From: Defluviitaleaceae bacterium
Lineage (GTDB): Bacteria; Bacillota; Clostridia; Lachnospirales; WRAX01
Reading direction: 5' to 3'
Assembly: GCA_009787945.1 (NCBI GenBank)
Contig: WQSI01000107.1
Span: 1-5,785 of the forward strand
DNA: 5,785 nt
The position numbers and the translations under genes were made by a program. The notes beneath the pieces are model-generated. The model was not told the DNA's origin and searched no databases. It worked only from the letters and a program-made list of their open reading frames with translations. Shown piece by piece: positions 4,187-5,785 of this stretch (positions are counted from its first letter, which is position 1; every line of letters begins with the position of its first letter).

Positions 4187-5785
4187 TATGCAAATAACTG
4201 TCCGATTTGATTTACAACACCGCCCACCAAAATCGCCGTAACTATCGTACTTACAAAAACAACAATGGCAAAACGCACCTTAAATTCCTTTGCCAAAATA
4301 CCAAAAACAGATAGACAGGGCAAGTACAGCAACGAAACAACGCCAGCCACAAAGGCTTGTAAATATGTCAAATTTAACAGAAGCAACGGGGCAACGGACA
4401 TCTCACGGCGAACAATACCAAGGATTAGCGACACCACAGCTTCTTCAGGCAAGCCCAACCAACCGCTAACAACCGCCTGCACTTGCGGGTTGCTTGCTAC
4501 AATATTAAGTATACCTGTTCCTGCCAACAATGCGGCAATAAACACCGCAATCATCATAGGCAATTCTGCATCTTTCAAAAAGTGCTTCATGCGTATCGCC
4601 AACTTACGAAAATATGTTTTAGCGTTAGGCAGCAGCAAATTTGGCACTTCCAAAATCAACGGGTCGGTTTTACCTTTGATGACTTTGCCAGCAATCAACG
4701 CCACCAACACAAACACCAACAAGGTAAACATCACCATCAAAATGGGCATCCACCAAGAAAATTCCCCCATTAATGCAGACAATGCGCCAATTTGAGATAT
4801 ACAAGGCACAGCAAAACAAACGATAACCGCAATCATTTTGCGCTCTTTTTTCGTTGTTGCGGCACGGCTTCCTAATATTGCAGGGATGGCACAGCCAAGG
4901 GCAAGGAACATGTGTATCAAACTGCCGCCCTGTACTCCTAACTTTCGCATGATATTGTCAAACAAAACGCTGACACGGGGCAAATAGCCAGAATCTTCTA
5001 AAAACGTAATGGCGAGATAAAAAGCAAAAACATAAGGCAAAATTAACGCAATTATCCATTGGAAACTAATTACAAAAATGCCGTATTCACCAATTAGAAC
5101 ATTCATAAACACGCTGGTCATGTTATTTGCCATTGATGAGTAAACATCATAACCCACCGATTGAAAGCCGCCGTCTACGAAGGCACGGAAACCAGTTTGA
5201 AAACCGCCATCATAAAACAAATAACGATATGTGAGTACAACACCGTCACCTGCAAAAAACCCGAAGATGCTTTCAAAAATGTTGCGGAAAAACGGGATTA
5301 TCAGATTGTCGGTTAACATAATAAGCGGCACGCGCAACAACCGCCCACCAAAAACCACAGCACCAACCAACAACAGCATAACAAAACCAGCAATAGGCAA
5401 GCCTGGCAAAGGCTTTACCATTTTATCCCCTAATTTGTCTAAAAAGCTAAACCGCCTGCCCTCGGCTTTGTCGTCGGGGATGTTGCAAGAACGGGAGCAA
5501 ATGTCCTTTGCCGCCGCCCACGGGCAACCTTCGCACTTGTTAGGGGTAACGTATGGTGTGTTTTCCGCTTGTTGCAACATGGTTTCCAAATGGCTAACCA
5601 GTTTATCAAAACCCTGCCCCTTCACCGCAACAGTTTCAATAACAGGCGCGCCCAGCTCTTCTTCTAACTTTTTTATATTAATTTCTACCCCGCGACGTTG
5701 TGCAACATCCATCATATTAAGGGCGTAAACCGTAGGTATGTCGTGGAGAGTAAGCTCCATGGCAAGGCGCAGATTGCGCTCCAAA
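4186..5785 (-). CDS. feoB: Ferrous iron transport protein B, variant type, 5' end missing
   Basis: Inner-membrane Fe(II) transporter with an N-terminal GTPase; about 532 residues are visible and the start lies beyond the right edge. The first codon seen is an internal TTG (Leu) in LERNLRLAMEL, the region after the G3 motif in FeoB. Numbering from it, G4 is N23-M-M-D26 and the GTPase ends near 70. A short segment with C84-x2-C87-x8-C96-x3-C100 follows, then the membrane part from about 127. Transporter motifs are LEDSGYLPR (262-270), GCAIPAILGSR (297-307), IVRREMSVAPLL (457-468) and YLPCLSVFGILAKE (487-500). Two features differ from classical FeoB. The GDI helical domain seems to be replaced by the Cys segment. 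The second gate motif reads FAVPCISQIGAL (324-335), where E. coli has a form like PFMSCSARLPVY. Metal choice could therefore differ, and manganese cannot be excluded. It is the first visible gene of the minus-strand operon; feoA is not in the window. Confidence 0.9.
   Translation of the reverse strand, partial: LERNLRLAMELTLHDIPTVYALNMMDVAQRRGVEINIKKLEEELGAPVIETVAVKGQGFDKLVSHLETMLQQAENTPYVTPNKCEGCPWAAAKDICSRSCNIPDDKAEGRRFSFLDKLGDKMVKPLPGLPIAGFVMLLLVGAVVFGGRLLRVPLIMLTDNLIIPFFRNIFESIFGFFAGDGVVLTYRYLFYDGGFQTGFRAFVDGGFQSVGYDVYSSMANNMTSVFMNVLIGEYGIFVISFQWIIALILPYVFAFYLAITFLEDSGYLPRVSVLFDNIMRKLGVQGGSLIHMFLALGCAIPAILGSRAATTKKERKMIAVIVCFAVPCISQIGALSALMGEFSWWMPILMVMFTLLVFVLVALIAGKVIKGKTDPLILEVPNLLLPNAKTYFRKLAIRMKHFLKDAELPMMIAVFIAALLAGTGILNIVASNPQVQAVVSGWLGLPEEAVVSLILGIVRREMSVAPLLLLNLTYLQAFVAGVVSLLYLPCLSVFGILAKEFKVRFAIVVFVSTIVTAILVGGVVNQIGQLFA

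Noticed and set aside
4265..4795. Open frames on the plus strand opposite feoB
   Set aside because: They are shadows of a strongly conserved feoB reading frame; their sequences are Asn/Thr/Lys-rich without recognisable features.
5776..5784. Start codon of feoB near the right edge
   Set aside because: The codon is TTG in the conserved LERNL motif, which lies well inside the FeoB GTPase domain; the true start is outside the window.

Overview
The window looks like the chromosome of an anaerobic, amino-acid-fermenting Firmicute, most likely an uncultured Clostridia member. The reasons are a lysine 5,6-aminomutase subunit (anaerobic lysine fermentation), FeoB-type ferrous iron uptake, a Bacillus-type phosphatidylserine synthase, strong GGAGG-like ribosome binding sites, and a secreted beta-helix/X2-domain protein of a kind common in clostridial cell-surface proteins. 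Genus cannot be told from this sequence.

Left block, plus strand. Bases 1-106 hold GC-rich palindromic repeats and the ribosome binding site of a secreted protein gene (107-1345: signal peptide, Asn/Gly-rich beta-helix-like region, proline-rich linker, C-terminal X2-like domain). Sixteen bases later comes kamE (1362-2090), the B12- and PLP-binding beta subunit of D-lysine/beta-lysine 5,6-aminomutase. Its usual partner kamD is not next to it inside the window. A 25-bp palindrome related to the left-hand repeats separates kamE from the convergent genes on the right, and it supplies the stop codon of the first of them.

Right block, minus strand, transcribed right to left. It is a tight operon: feoB (4186 to beyond the right edge, 5' end missing), a small Cys-rich protein with a SAM-binding fold that resembles nicotianamine synthase (3615-4172), a flippase-like membrane protein of the LPG-synthase-TM/AglD family (2686-3618), and pssA, phosphatidylserine synthase (2118-2684). 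Junctions are a 13-nt gap, an ATGA overlap and a 1-nt gap, so co-transcription and translational coupling are very likely. The operon combines Fe(II) import with making, and perhaps flipping, aminophospholipids.

The main points for a second look are: the FeoB has a short four-cysteine segment where the helical GDI domain is expected, and an altered second gate motif; the Cys-rich nicotianamine-synthase-like protein sits between iron transport and lipid genes; kamE lies behind an unrelated secreted-protein gene; the secreted-protein gene switches strand composition internally; and related palindromes bracket the two-gene left block. No RNA gene, CRISPR array, transposase or clear promoter was seen, and no stretch above 300 bases lacks a gene.
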